64,000 nucleotides of DNA from Streptomyces flavotricini. GTDB taxonomy: Bacteria > Actinomycetota > Actinomycetes > Streptomycetales > Streptomycetaceae. The notes under the pieces were generated by a model that saw nothing but the letters and a program-made list of their open reading frames with translations, searched no databases and had not been told where the DNA came from. Location of the stretch: the NCBI RefSeq assembly GCF_020639365.1, contig NZ_JAINUL010000001.1, positions 1,601,344 to 1,665,343 on the forward strand. Direction: 5' to 3'. Position numbers and translations under genes: made by a program. This document shows positions 51,781 through 60,362 of this stretch, piece by piece. Numbering within the stretch: position 1 is the first letter of the stretch; each line of letters begins with the position of its first letter.

Positions 51781-52503
51781 ATGCGCACGATCACCTCGAA
51801 CACCACTCCCCCACCGACACTCCAGGGCGTCTCCGACCACAGCTGGCACGCCCGCGCCGCCTGCCAAGGGATGGATCCGAACTCCGCCGACGAGCTGTTC
51901 TTCCACACCCCTCGCGACCGCTGGGCCATCCGTGAGGCCCTGGAAACCTGCGGCATGTGCCCGGTCCGCCAGGAGTGCTTTGACTACGCCCTCGACAACG
52001 AGGAGAGGGAAGGCATCTGGGGCGGCATGACCGCCGACGAGCGCCTCCACTGGCACGAGAAAGTCGAGCACCGGCTCGACTACGGCCGTGTGCTCTCGGT
52101 GATCAACGGCCGGAGCATCCAGCTCAGCGAGCACGAGCGCCGGACCCTGATCCGGTACGCCGCAGCCCGGGGCTGGAGCCCCGAACGCCTGGCCTTCACC
52201 CTGCAGGTCAGCCTCAACTGGGCCCGCGACGTCCTGCGCGAGGAAGCCCGCGCCATCGAAGACCGCGACAACTTCAACGTCGCCCTCGACACCAACCCCG
52301 TCGCCACCGCACGGCAGGCCGAGGCCGACGGCAAGGAGCCCCCCGGTGCGGGCGTTCGCCACGACGGCGACGGCCCCGAGCGCGACCGCAGCAAGCAGAC
52401 CCCCCAACCTGTGCCCCGGCAGGTCCACACCTCTGCCCTGATCGACGACTTCCGAAAGGCCACATGCCGCCCCAGCACGACAAATGGAGGCACCACCCGG
52501 TGA
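51781..52503 (+). CDS. WhiB-family iron-sulphur regulator
   Basis: 240 residues, long for WhiB (usually 85-130). Four cluster-binding Cys: one in RAACQGMD, two in CGMCP and one in QECFDYAL, followed by the turn GIWGGMTADER. After residue ~90 an additional HTH-like helical part (WSPERLAFTLQVSLNWARDV) and a polar tail follow. WhiB genes are common on Streptomyces plasmids and phages. It likely regulates element genes. The end overlaps the DUF2637 gene (GTGA). Confidence 0.88.
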   Translation: MRTITSNTTPPPTLQGVSDHSWHARAACQGMDPNSADELFFHTPRDRWAIREALETCGMCPVRQECFDYALDNEEREGIWGGMTADERLHWHEKVEHRLDYGRVLSVINGRSIQLSEHERRTLIRYAAARGWSPERLAFTLQVSLNWARDVLREEARAIEDRDNFNVALDTNPVATARQAEADGKEPPGAGVRHDGDGPERDRSKQTPQPVPRQVHTSALIDDFRKATCRPSTTNGGTTR

Positions 52504-53963
52504 CCACCCAGACCGCTGAGCGATTCGTCCTGATTGCCGCTGGCGCCGTCATCGTGGCACTCACCGCCGCCGGGTTCTGGCTCTCCTACGCTCACCTGGC
52601 CGAGGTCGCGGGCCTGCACGGCCTGGGTGGCTCCCCCGTCCGACGGTGGGCCTGGCCCGGCACCTTGGATGCCTTCATCGTCGCCGGTGAACTGCTCATG
52701 CTGAGGGCCGCGCTCCGACGGGTGACCGACTGGTGGGCCATCGCTCTGACCACCACGGGGTCGGTCGGCTCGATCGTGCTGAACGTGGCCGGCGTGAGCG
52801 GCACCGGCACCGCGCCGGTGCCCCTGCTGAACTACGTGGTCGCCGCGATCCCACCGGCCGCCGCCCTGCTCGCCTTCGGTGTCCTGATGCGCCAGGTCCA
52901 CCAGCTGGTCGCCACCCCCCAGGACGGCCAGAGCCCGAACGGGGACCGTACCCCCGCGCACGTCACACCGGGACCGTCCGCAAAGGGCCAGGCGGTCGGG
53001 GACGGGGCGCTGCCCGGACGGGGCGAGGGCACCCAGCATGACGGGGACCAGGTGTACGGGACCGAGGCCTCCACCGCCGGGGACCGTCCCCACACCACCG
53101 CGGGGACCGACCCCGGTCCCCGCCGGGACCGCACCACCGCAGTCCCCCACACGGTCCCGGTCCCCAACGGGGACCGTACAGACGGGACCGCCCATCCTGC
53201 CGGAGGGGACCGAACCGCCACCGCCGGAACCGTCCCGCAGGACAGCGACCACGGTCCCGGATCAGTCCCCAACACCGCCGTCCCCCAGCGGGACCACGCG
53301 TACGGGACCGGGGATCCCGTCGCAGGAGATCGTCCCCACACCGAGGGGACCGCCCCCGGCAGCGACCACGGTCCCCTCCGGAACCGCGCCACCACGGTCC
53401 TGGACACCGGCCACGATCCCCAGATGGTCCCGGTCCCCAGAGTTGCGGTCGCCAGCGGGGACCGTCCCCGGCATGAGCGCACTCTCGCAGTACCGGGGAC
53501 CGGGGACCGCCTGTGGGCCGGGCTGGGGACCGATGCTGAGGGACCGCGTCCCCACCCGGTCCCCGAAGGGAACTCAGACGGGGACCGGGACGATGCCGGG
53601 GACGGGGACTGCAGTGACGGCGAGGACGACCCCGCCACCGGGGACCGGGAACCGGACCCCGCAGCCACGCGCTCTCGAGACCGTGCACGGGACCGGTCCC
53701 GAACGCCACGGGGACCACGGCCCCGTACGGGACGGGGCCCGCGGTCCCGGACCCGCCTGTCCGAGGACGAGATCGTCGACCTGCTGCGCCCCCATGTCCC
53801 GACGGCCCTGAGACGGGACGGCAACGAGTCCATCACGCGCGTGCAGCTGCGGCAGATCATGCGCGAGCACAGCATCCCCATCCGCAACGACCGACTTACC
53901 CCGGTTCTCGCCCGCCTGCGTGACGAGAACGCCACGTCCACGAATAGGAGTTCCGCCCGATGA
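52500..53963 (+). CDS. DUF2637/Spd-like membrane protein with long repeat-driven tail
   Basis: 487 residues from the GTG at 52500. Residues ~8-140 have four membrane segments (FVLIAAGAVIVALTAAGFWL, LDAFIVAGELLML, WWAIALTTTGSVGSIVL, LLNYVVAAIPPAAALLAFG), as in DUF2637 proteins linked to plasmid spreading. From 145 to ~420 the chain is hydrophilic and low-complexity, full of G-D-R-T/P and V-P, and is written by the GGGACCG DNA repeats. The last ~65 residues (RLSEDEIVDLLRPHVPTALR) look like a small folded DNA-binding or Spd-type domain. Coupled to both neighbours. Confidence 0.75.
   Translation: MTTQTAERFVLIAAGAVIVALTAAGFWLSYAHLAEVAGLHGLGGSPVRRWAWPGTLDAFIVAGELLMLRAALRRVTDWWAIALTTTGSVGSIVLNVAGVSGTGTAPVPLLNYVVAAIPPAAALLAFGVLMRQVHQLVATPQDGQSPNGDRTPAHVTPGPSAKGQAVGDGALPGRGEGTQHDGDQVYGTEASTAGDRPHTTAGTDPGPRRDRTTAVPHTVPVPNGDRTDGTAHPAGGDRTATAGTVPQDSDHGPGSVPNTAVPQRDHAYGTGDPVAGDRPHTEGTAPGSDHGPLRNRATTVLDTGHDPQMVPVPRVAVASGDRPRHERTLAVPGTGDRLWAGLGTDAEGPRPHPVPEGNSDGDRDDAGDGDCSDGEDDPATGDREPDPAATRSRDRARDRSRTPRGPRPRTGRGPRSRTRLSEDEIVDLLRPHVPTALRRDGNESITRVQLRQIMREHSIPIRNDRLTPVLARLRDENATSTNRSSAR
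52942..53748. repeat. Cluster of about 28 GGGACCG/CGGTCCC heptamers
   Basis: By hand I count 28 exact copies in both orientations over 807 bases (for example at 52942, 53080, 53103, 53114, 53458, 53496, 53503, 53581, 53641), where I would expect less than one at 70% GC. Copies start in all three codon phases of the host gene (52942 phase 2, 52970 phase 3, 53058 phase 1), giving different amino acids, so the DNA rather than the protein is being conserved or spread. Candidate transfer (clt-like), partition or origin locus. Confidence 0.8.
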
Positions 53964-54151
53964 AGACCTGCCGCACCTTCAGCCGCATCAAGGCGGGATA
54001 CGAGACGGAGATGGGCCAGATGAGCAACCACTCCGTCCGCCACGCCGGCACCAGAACGGGCAAGTCCAGCGCCGGGTTCGCGGCCGGCGCCAAGCAGCGC
54101 ATGGCCAGGGCCCTTACCCAGCACTACGCACACTGCCCCGAATGCGGCTGA
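53960..54151 (+). CDS. Small basic protein with C-terminal Cys pair
   Basis: 63 residues, ATG in an ATGA overlap with the DUF2637 gene. Basic and Ser/Gln-rich, ending HCPECG, half of a zinc ribbon. Small proteins of this type are found beside spd genes on Streptomyces elements. Function unknown. Confidence 0.6.
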   Translation: MKTCRTFSRIKAGYETEMGQMSNHSVRHAGTRTGKSSAGFAAGAKQRMARALTQHYAHCPECG

Positions 54152-54200
54152 CACCGCTATAGCTGCAGGTCAACCGCCTGCCGCGCACAAACTGACATCC

Positions 54201-54229
54201 GGGTGGCCCGGCGATCGGCCGGGCCACCC
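54201..54229 (+). terminator. Perfect 12-base hairpin before mob genes
   Basis: GGGTGGCCCGGC pairs with GCCGGGCCACCC around GATCG, 50 bases after the small-protein stop. Likely terminator of the spd-like operon; it could also be part of the transfer-origin region. Confidence 0.6.
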
Positions 54230-54323
54230 CGCTCTCCTTCCCCCGGCCACACGAGCGGCAAGGCAGGCGACACCCGACAGGCACCACCAGCACCGGCCAG
54301 CCCAGCGACGAGGACCCCAACCC

Positions 54324-54950
54324 ATGACCAGCCCAAACACCACGCCCGCAACCGAACACGTGCAGTCGGCATCCAACTCGACCTCAACGCGAGCAAGTTG
54401 GGGCGGAAGCGTAGCTTCCGCCGAACCCGCCCCCGAGGGGGCGGGCCAAGACCTGCACCAGGGGGCGCAGGTCCTTCTGGCTTCGACCGGGGGCGGATCG
54501 AAGCCAGGGCAGGAGGAGAAGCCGTCCGAGCGTCGCAGCCGCCGTGACCGCGCCGACCGCGCCCGACAGCGCCCGCGCCAGCCGCGCGAGAAGAAGCGCC
54601 TGCACCAGCCCAATACCCGCTTCAACGAAGAAGAGTTCGCCCTGATCAAGTCCGCCGCTGCCCAGTGTCGCCTGTCCGTCGCCGGCTTCCTCGCCCGCGC
54701 CGCTCTCGCCGCCGCCCGCGACCTCGACCGCACCAGCGCCGAGATCGCCGACGAGCGCGAAGTGATCACCGCACTGTTCGAGAGCCGGCGCAGGCTCGGC
54801 TGGGCCGGCAGCAACCTGAACCAGGTCTCCAAGGCCCTGAACTCCGGTGCTGACGTCCCGCAGCTCGACGCGGCCCTCGCCGCCGTCCAACGGGCCGCCG
54901 AAACTGTTCACGAGGCTGCCTCGCTGCTGATCGCGCAGCGCGCCTCGTGA
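54324..54950 (+). CDS. mobC: MobC-like relaxosome accessory protein
   Basis: 208 residues as called. The conserved part starts near residue 90: TRFNEEEFALIKSAAAQCRL and SVAGFLARAALAAA, a ribbon-helix-helix, then WAGSNLNQVSKALNSGAD, the N-L-N-Q-x-x-K signature of MobC. The first ~75 residues are low-complexity and coincide with three DNA hairpins, so the true start may be further in and the 5' part may be oriT. Its stop overlaps the relaxase start (GTGA). Confidence 0.85.
   Translation: MTSPNTTPATEHVQSASNSTSTRASWGGSVASAEPAPEGAGQDLHQGAQVLLASTGGGSKPGQEEKPSERRSRRDRADRARQRPRQPREKKRLHQPNTRFNEEEFALIKSAAAQCRLSVAGFLARAALAAARDLDRTSAEIADEREVITALFESRRRLGWAGSNLNQVSKALNSGADVPQLDAALAAVQRAAETVHEAASLLIAQRAS
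54402..54473 (+). other. Candidate oriT: three consecutive hairpins
   Basis: GGCGGAAGC/GCTTCCGCC (54402-54422, 3-base loop), CCCGCCCCC/GGGGGCGGG (54426-54445, 2-base loop) and GACCTGC/GCAGGTC (54450-54473) follow each other with gaps of 3-4 bases. They stand directly before the conserved MobC part, the usual place of an oriT with its nic site. Position and stem density support this; the nick sequence itself is not recognised. Confidence 0.45.
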
Positions 54951-56677
54951 TCCCCAGAGTGCACACTGCCGGATCGCGGACCATCGGCCTTCTCGCCTAC
55001 CTGTACGGGCCGGGCAAGCACGAGGAGCACACCGACCCGCACCTCGTCGCGTCCTTCGACGGCATGTCCCCCGATCCCGGCCGTGACCCGAACGCCACCT
55101 TGAAGGACCTCCAGCAGCTCCTCGACCAGCCCGTCCAGGCACTTCCCGAGCATGCCCGCCCTGCCAAGCACGTGTGGCACACCTCCGTGCGCGCCACCGC
55201 GGATGACCGGATCCTGTCCGACGAGGAGTGGGGCGAGATCGCCCGCCGGGTCGTGGCCGCCACCGGCATCGACCCCGGCGACGGTGAGCCGGGCTGCCGG
55301 TGGGCCGCTGTCCGGCACGCGGACGACCACATCCACATCATCGCCACCCTGGTGTGCGAGGACGGCAGCCGCCCCGACGACTTCCGCTCCGGCAAACGGG
55401 CGCAGGCCGAGTGCCGCCTCATCGAGAAGGAACTCGGCCTGCACCAGGTCGCGCCCGGGGACGGCACCGCCGCCCAGCGCCCCACCAGCGCTGAACGCCA
55501 CAAGGCCGAGCGCCAGGGCCGGAAGCGCACCGCCCGGGAAGAACTGCGCGAGACCGTACGACGTGCGGTCGCCGGCACGCACAGCGAGGAGGAGTTCTTC
55601 GCCCGGCTGGCCGCCGCCGGCCTGCTCATCCGCAAGCGAGTCGCCCCGTCCGGTGACCTCCTCGGGTACAAGGTCGCCCTCCCCGACGACCGCAACAAGG
55701 ACGGCGAGCCGGTGTTCTACCCGGGTGCGCGGCTCGCACCGGACCTGTCCCTGCCCCGCATCCGGGAGCGCTGGACCGTCGCTGCGCCGTCCGGCCAGGA
55801 GACCGAAAGCACTACGGCCGACGCTCCACTGCGAGCCGTGCCCGGGCCCGCTTCCGCACGCCGGGCCGCGACCACCGCCGCCTGGCAGGCCGTCCTGGTC
55901 CTCGACGACGGTGACGACGGCGTGATCGCCGCGCACATCGCGGCGGCGGGCGAGGTCCTCGACGCGCTCGCGAAAACCTCCGCCGCCCACACCCGCAAGC
56001 AACTCGGTGACGCGGCCGTCGCGTTCGAGCGGGCTTCCCGCTCCCACGTCCGGGCGGTCCGCGGGCACGACCGTGCCCTGCGCCAGGCAGCCCGCGACCT
56101 CGTCCACGGCGGCCCGGCGCTCGGCCGCGGCGAGGACGGAGCCACCACCGCCATGCTCATCGACATGGCGTTCTTCCTCGTCACCGCCGCCGCGCACTGG
56201 CACGGCAAGAAGCAGCACGCCCAGCAGGCCGAGGCCGCCCGCCAGGCCGCCGAACACCTGCGCGCCGCCTACCAGGCCGCAGCCTCCCAGCCCATGGCCG
56301 TCCTCCACCAGCGCGGCCGTCTCCTCCCCCTGGCCGTGCAGCGCCGCCACGTCCTCCTCGTGCGGCAGGCGCTGCCGGAGCTGGCCGGGCAGATCCTCGC
56401 CGAGGCTGGATGGCCCGCGCTCGCGGCCACGCTCGCCGATGCCGAAGCCGCCGGCCACGACCCCACCCTCCTGCTCGCCGAGGCGACGGCCCGGCGGGAG
56501 TTGGACAGCGCGGCCTCGGTCAGCGACGTCCTCGTGTGGCGGCTGCGCCGGTCTGCCGGCCTCCCTGCCGACGCCTCCGCCCAGCCCCTCCCAGGCGCCA
56601 CCACGGCACAAGCATCGTCGCAGTCGCGTACAAGCGGGCGTACGCAGAGCCGCGACGACCGTCGCCGGGGCCGGTGA
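54947..56677 (+). CDS. MobA/VirD2-type relaxase
   Basis: 576 residues, GTG start. The relaxase three-His motif appears as HADDHIHIIATLV at residues ~124-136; an upstream HVWHTSVRA fits the strand before it. A catalytic Tyr candidate is in GLLAYLYGPGKHEEH near the N-terminus. The C-terminal 250 residues are helical and Ala/Arg-rich, without a primase or helicase motif. It nicks at oriT and leads the DNA in conjugal mobilisation. Coupled to mobC. No coupling protein or type IV system is in the window, so it would be mobilisable rather than self-transferring on this evidence. Confidence 0.88.
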   Translation: MIPRVHTAGSRTIGLLAYLYGPGKHEEHTDPHLVASFDGMSPDPGRDPNATLKDLQQLLDQPVQALPEHARPAKHVWHTSVRATADDRILSDEEWGEIARRVVAATGIDPGDGEPGCRWAAVRHADDHIHIIATLVCEDGSRPDDFRSGKRAQAECRLIEKELGLHQVAPGDGTAAQRPTSAERHKAERQGRKRTAREELRETVRRAVAGTHSEEEFFARLAAAGLLIRKRVAPSGDLLGYKVALPDDRNKDGEPVFYPGARLAPDLSLPRIRERWTVAAPSGQETESTTADAPLRAVPGPASARRAATTAAWQAVLVLDDGDDGVIAAHIAAAGEVLDALAKTSAAHTRKQLGDAAVAFERASRSHVRAVRGHDRALRQAARDLVHGGPALGRGEDGATTAMLIDMAFFLVTAAAHWHGKKQHAQQAEAARQAAEHLRAAYQAAASQPMAVLHQRGRLLPLAVQRRHVLLVRQALPELAGQILAEAGWPALAATLADAEAAGHDPTLLLAEATARRELDSAASVSDVLVWRLRRSAGLPADASAQPLPGATTAQASSQSRTSGRTQSRDDRRRGR

Positions 56678-56763
56678 CTATTCATAAGTTTGCTAGTTGC
56701 GGCAGGTCACGGGGTTGGTGCACGATCTCCCCTGCCCGGCTGGATCAGGACGAGGGGGAACTG

Positions 56764-57186
56764 ATGCTTCGACGCAGACGTGAACGACAGCAGCGGCTTC
56801 AAGCGCAACAGCAGTGGGTGGCCTGGAACGCCATGCACGTCGAACCGGACCCGGCACCGTCGTCGGCCGCGCAGGCAGTCGTCGCGGTGGTGGACGACTT
56901 CCTGCCGCCCGACCTGCGGATGCCCGCCCGTGACGAGCTGGCCGGGATCCTGATGCCCCATGAGGCGCCGCTCGTTATCGATGGCGAGGTCCACGCCTGC
57001 GCCGACTGCGGTGCGTACCGGCAGTGGATCGTCGCCAGCACCCGCGACGGCGTGTGGCTGCGCTGCCCTGCAGGCCACGAGCGGCCCGAGTCCCGCCTGG
57101 ATGCGGCCTGGTTCAACCGGGCCAGCGGCCCCATCACCGCCCAGCACGCCTCCTACGAGGAGTGCCTGCGCCACCTCGGCCACTGA
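56764..57186 (+). CDS. Hypothetical protein with Zn-ribbon-like motif
   Basis: 140 residues, ATG after GAGGGGGAAC. A basic N-terminus (MLRRRRERQQRLQAQQQ) precedes a C-terminal part with HACADCGAYRQW and LRCPAGHERPES, a possible zinc ribbon (two Cys, then Cys and His). Close behind the relaxase gene; perhaps an element protein. Family not recognised. Confidence 0.55.
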   Translation: MLRRRRERQQRLQAQQQWVAWNAMHVEPDPAPSSAAQAVVAVVDDFLPPDLRMPARDELAGILMPHEAPLVIDGEVHACADCGAYRQWIVASTRDGVWLRCPAGHERPESRLDAAWFNRASGPITAQHASYEECLRHLGH

Positions 57187-57278
57187 AACCCGCCCCCTGC
57201 CATCACCCGCCCATCTGCCGGAGGAGAGCCCCACGCGGGTCCGGCTGTCAGACCCGCCACACCCAGCAAGGGGTTCCC

Positions 57279-57971
57279 ATGCGCCGTCGCACCACCATCG
57301 CCATATCCCTGGCCCTGACCGCCTCCGCCGCGCTGTCCGGCTGCTCCGGCAGCCCGGCGACCGCACCATCCGGCTCGGCCGTCTCCTCCTCGGCGACCGG
57401 ACCGGCCGCCCCTGCCGGCACGCCGAGTACGCCGGTGCCCTCGGCCGCGCTCGGCCAGCGGCTCCTCACCGAGGCAGACCTCGGCCAGGGCTACACCCGC
57501 AAGCCCGAACGCGAGAGCCGCCGGGACGACGTCACGGTGATCGGCTGCCCCGCACTCGAGCAGCTCGGCGACGCCGCAGCCGGCGGAAGCCTGGACTTCC
57601 CGAACAAGGCCAAGACCGCGTTCACGTACAACGGCAGCACCGGCTCCGAAGTGTCCGAGGAGCTCTACAGCGACACCCCCGACAAGCTCGCCGACGGCAC
57701 GACGCGGATCTTCGACGCGATGACCGGCTGCCCGGTGTACCAGGTCGTCATCGGCAGCCGGCCCGTCAAGGTCACCACCCAGAAGCTGACCGCCCCCGCC
57801 CTCGGTGATCAGGCGTGGAGCCAGCTGCTCACCTTCACCGCCGGCGGGCAGGAGAGCGTCGTCAAGCAGACCGCCGTGCGCAAGGGTGCTGTCCTGACGG
57901 TCGTTTCCGGGTCACCCGCGCTGGTGGACACACACGTGGAGAAGGCGCTCGCCCAGGCCGTCTCCCGCTGA
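57279..57971 (+). CDS. Secreted lipoprotein
   Basis: 230 residues from the ATG at 57279 (AAGGGG upstream). The start MRRRTTIAISLALTASAALS runs into a lipobox LSGC, so the protein is lipid-anchored at Cys22 outside the membrane. A Ser/Ala/Pro linker follows, then a globular part with two Cys (IGCPAL and TGCPVY) that may form a disulphide. It looks like sensor-type domains of actinobacterial lipoproteins, but no name is safe. Confidence 0.8.
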   Translation: MRRRTTIAISLALTASAALSGCSGSPATAPSGSAVSSSATGPAAPAGTPSTPVPSAALGQRLLTEADLGQGYTRKPERESRRDDVTVIGCPALEQLGDAAAGGSLDFPNKAKTAFTYNGSTGSEVSEELYSDTPDKLADGTTRIFDAMTGCPVYQVVIGSRPVKVTTQKLTAPALGDQAWSQLLTFTAGGQESVVKQTAVRKGAVLTVVSGSPALVDTHVEKALAQAVSR

Positions 57972-57986
57972 GCCTCTCCTGGACGG

Positions 57987-58016
57987 GCCCCGCCGATGCT
58001 TCCGCAGCGGTGGGGC
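57987..58016. terminator. Terminator hairpin between convergent genes
   Basis: GCCCCGCCG pairs with CGGTGGGGC (one G-T pair) around 12 bases, 16 bases after the lipoprotein stop and 54 bases before the convergent nucleotidyltransferase stop. It can serve both strands. Confidence 0.55.
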
Positions 58017-58069
58017 TCAGTCTTGTTCACGCCGCCGCCAGAAACCGGCCATCGCTCATGCGGGACAGG

Positions 58070-58927
58070 TCACAGAGGGGGTAGTGCCGCCACGTCTCGT
58101 ACGGTGATGTGCAGGGCGTGCAGCGGCTGGGTTCGCGTGGGGCGGATGACTTCCAGGGTCTGCGCACCCTGGCGCAGCCGGAAGGGCAGCTGGTCGAAGT
58201 CGTACCAGCCGAGGTTGATCCACATCGTGCCGGGCAGCTCGAAGCTCTGACCGGCTTGGAGGGGCTGCCCCTGCACCCACACCGGTGAGGTCGTCGGCAG
58301 GATCTCGGCGTGGCGCAGCGCGGCGCTGGCGGCTCGTCGCAGGGGGCTGTCGGGTTTCCAGCGGCGTGCCAGCATCACCGCTGCCTCGGGGCGTTCGGGA
58401 TGCGTGTCGGGCAGCTCGATGCGCTGGATGCCGATCGCGCCCGCGTTCAGCATCGTGACGACCTGGGCCCGGACCGGTAGGGGGATCCAGCGGTCCAGCC
58501 CTTCGAACTGCTCGATCATCTCGTCCCGCGGAGCTCGGGCCGCGTCAGGGTCGGCTGTGATGGCCTCAAGGCGCGCCCGGGCGGCGGCGGGCGTGTCGCC
58601 GCGCTTCCACAGCAGTACCAGTTCGACGCCGTCGGGCAGGCTGCCGTTCTGGTTGAACTGGAACTGGAGTCCGCGCTTGGTGCCCTTGAGGGCCCGCTTC
58701 ATGGTGGCCATGGGATCCCGGCCCGACATCAAAGCGCCCACCAGTTCCTCGGTGAACGCGGCATCCGTGCGGTGTGCGACCGCGACGTCCACGTCGCCGG
58801 GCTCCAGGGCGCCGCGCGCGTAGGAACCGAACACGTACACCTCGTCCACGAGGTCCAGGGGGCGTTCCTGGGCGTCGAGCCGGTCGAGCATCTCCTGGAG
58901 CAGCCCCGTGGCTCGCTCGCGTCGCAT
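58070..58927 (-). CDS. Nucleotidyltransferase-domain protein
   Basis: 285 residues from the ATG at 58927 (GAGGGAG upstream). Residues ~20-45 carry VYVFGSYARGALEPGDVDVA, the G-S-x-A-R-G plus D-x-D motif of MNT/aminoglycoside-nucleotidyltransferase folds, with the two metal-binding Asp present. About 180 further residues contain a beta-rich part with WINLGWYDFDQLPFRLRQG at the end. It might adenylylate a small molecule or protein. It stands alone, so it is not a simple MNT-HEPN toxin-antitoxin pair. Confidence 0.75.
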   Translation of the reverse strand: MRRERATGLLQEMLDRLDAQERPLDLVDEVYVFGSYARGALEPGDVDVAVAHRTDAAFTEELVGALMSGRDPMATMKRALKGTKRGLQFQFNQNGSLPDGVELVLLWKRGDTPAAARARLEAITADPDAARAPRDEMIEQFEGLDRWIPLPVRAQVVTMLNAGAIGIQRIELPDTHPERPEAAVMLARRWKPDSPLRRAASAALRHAEILPTTSPVWVQGQPLQAGQSFELPGTMWINLGWYDFDQLPFRLRQGAQTLEVIRPTRTQPLHALHITVRDVAALPPL

Positions 58928-59084
58928 CTGGCACTCCCTCGGTTCCGGCCCTGGCTGTTCGACCCTACGGCCTCTGACAGCGTGCGCCAGATCGCCCACA
59001 AGGGTGAACTCCGCCGTGCCGGGAACTGCTGCCCGGGCACAGCCTGGCGGCAGCACCGAGCCGGGGAGATGCGCGTGGAACGGG

Positions 59085-59135
59085 CAACGGCCCGGTCCCT
59101 TACTCCATGGCATGGAGCAAGGGACCGGGCCGTTG
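59085..59135. terminator. Very strong bidirectional hairpin
   Basis: CAACGGCCCGGTCCCTT and its exact 17-base complement flank an inner 6-base stem CTCCAT/ATGGAG, separated by one unpaired base pair. It lies between the divergent-ended DUF317 operon (stop at 59191) and the upstream side of the nucleotidyltransferase gene. It ends the minus-strand operon. The arms contain CGGTCCC/GGGACCG, the heptamer of the 52.9-53.7 kb cluster. Confidence 0.75.
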
Positions 59136-59190
59136 TGTAGCAGGGGGCGGGCGGGAGCCGGCGGGCGGTCGGGGAGCGATGACGTGTGGC

Positions 59191-59412
59191 TCAGGGGCAT
59201 GTGTGGCGTCGGCGGTTGTCGTCGGGCACGACCTTGAGGTCGGCCTGGTTGCGCCAGCCGCACTGGCAGACCGCGATCCAGGTGGCGCGGCCGGTGCAGC
59301 CGTCGGTGCGGGGGTAGCCGCGTGGGGAGAGCCGGTGCCGGTCGGGGCCGGTGGTGGGGCATTCGCTGCCGTCAGGGTGGTAGGCGGTCAGCTTGGGCTG
59401 GCGGCGGGACAA
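59191..59412 (-). CDS. Small Cys-containing protein at end of DUF317 operon
   Basis: 73 residues from a TTG at 59412, chosen because GGAGGAG lies directly upstream. Contains SECPTTGPDRHRLSPRGYP and WIAVCQCGWRNQADLK, with Cys pairs that could bind zinc. It follows the DUF317 gene by 44 bases. Function unknown. Confidence 0.55.
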   Translation of the reverse strand: MSRRQPKLTAYHPDGSECPTTGPDRHRLSPRGYPRTDGCTGRATWIAVCQCGWRNQADLKVVPDDNRRRHTCP

Positions 59413-59456
59413 GGGCTCCTCCAGGGGGTAGGCGGCCAGGGCGCAGGGGGTGGCGC

Positions 59457-60362
59457 TCAGTGGGCGGGGGTGGTGATGAGGCGGCCCTCGGTGCCTTCGG
59501 GCAGGGTGCGGCGCAGGACCGGGGCGGGTGAGGCCAGGGAGGCGGCGAACGCGGCGACGAGGTCGTGGGGGACGCTGGGGCTGAAGGTGGCGGCCCACTG
59601 GTACGGGGCGCCGAATGTGGGTTCGGCCCATGCCTGCCAGCCCATGAGGTCCGGGCGAGGGTCGGCGTCCTGGATCTCCGCCGGGGTGGGTCCCCAGGTG
59701 AAGCCGGCGGACAGGGCGGGATCCCAGGCGGTGGTCTCGGGGCGGTCCACGTCGCGGGCCCAGCCGAGCGCGGTCAGCGCGTTGAGGACGGCGTCGGGGC
59801 CGTCGTAGTTGAGGGCCGGGTCGGTGCGTGCCTCGACGGCGAGGAGGAAGTCTGCGACGGCTTCGTGCGGGGTGCCGGCGGTGAAGTAGGCGTTCCACTC
59901 GGCCAGTGCGCTGTCGGCGGTGGGGCGGGCGGAGACCTGCCAGGCGACGGGGAGGTCTCCGAGGTGGAAGAGGTTGTCGGTCAGGATCCATTCGGCGCCG
60001 CACAGTCGGCCGGGGCTGAGGAAGAGCCAGGTGCTGCGGGCGGTGGTCCAGCTGGTCCAGCCGGCCTCGGTGAGCAGGCCGGTGATCCGGTCGGCGAGGA
60101 TGCCGTCGTCGCCGGCCAGGTGGCGCGGGGTGACCCAGTACGCGGGGCCGGCGGGGTTGGGGGTGGACGGGTAGCGGGGGTGGTGCGGGTTCAGCAGCGC
60201 CTCCAGGCGTGTGCGGTACGGGTCACTGGCCGGCGCCGGCAGTGCCGGTGGCGGGGCGGCGGCGCCGCGGGGGTGCCTCGGTGGGCTCGCGCCAGGCCAG
60301 GCCCACGGCGACCGCGGGCGGTACGGGGCCGAGCTGTTCACCGCGTTCGGCGATGTAGACAA
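59457..60362 (-). CDS. DUF317-domain protein
   Basis: Up to 301 residues. Two DUF317 repeats can be read: PAYWVTPRHLAGDDGI to ~residue 175 (STWLFLSPGRLCGAEWILTD, LPVAWQVSARPTADSALAEW), and a second from ~190 (GPTPAEIQDADP to ATFSPSVPHDLVAAFAASLA). These are Streptomyces proteins of unknown role, often several per genome. The start is uncertain: TTG at 60362 and GTG at 60341 both lie inside the upstream gene, and no start with a good ribosome site is seen nearer the conserved part. Confidence 0.75.
   Translation of the reverse strand: MSTSPNAVNSSAPYRPRSPWAWPGASPPRHPRGAAAPPPALPAPASDPYRTRLEALLNPHHPRYPSTPNPAGPAYWVTPRHLAGDDGILADRITGLLTEAGWTSWTTARSTWLFLSPGRLCGAEWILTDNLFHLGDLPVAWQVSARPTADSALAEWNAYFTAGTPHEAVADFLLAVEARTDPALNYDGPDAVLNALTALGWARDVDRPETTAWDPALSAGFTWGPTPAEIQDADPRPDLMGWQAWAEPTFGAPYQWAATFSPSVPHDLVAAFAASLASPAPVLRRTLPEGTEGRLITTPAH

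Noticed and set aside
52942..53748. CRISPR-like array or simple protein repeat
   Set aside because: Spacing between heptamers is irregular (7 to about 80 bases) and the unit is too short for CRISPR; the codon phase varies, so a protein repeat does not explain it either.
58070..58927. MNT-HEPN toxin-antitoxin pair
   Set aside because: The nucleotidyltransferase is much longer than an MNT antitoxin and no HEPN partner is adjacent.
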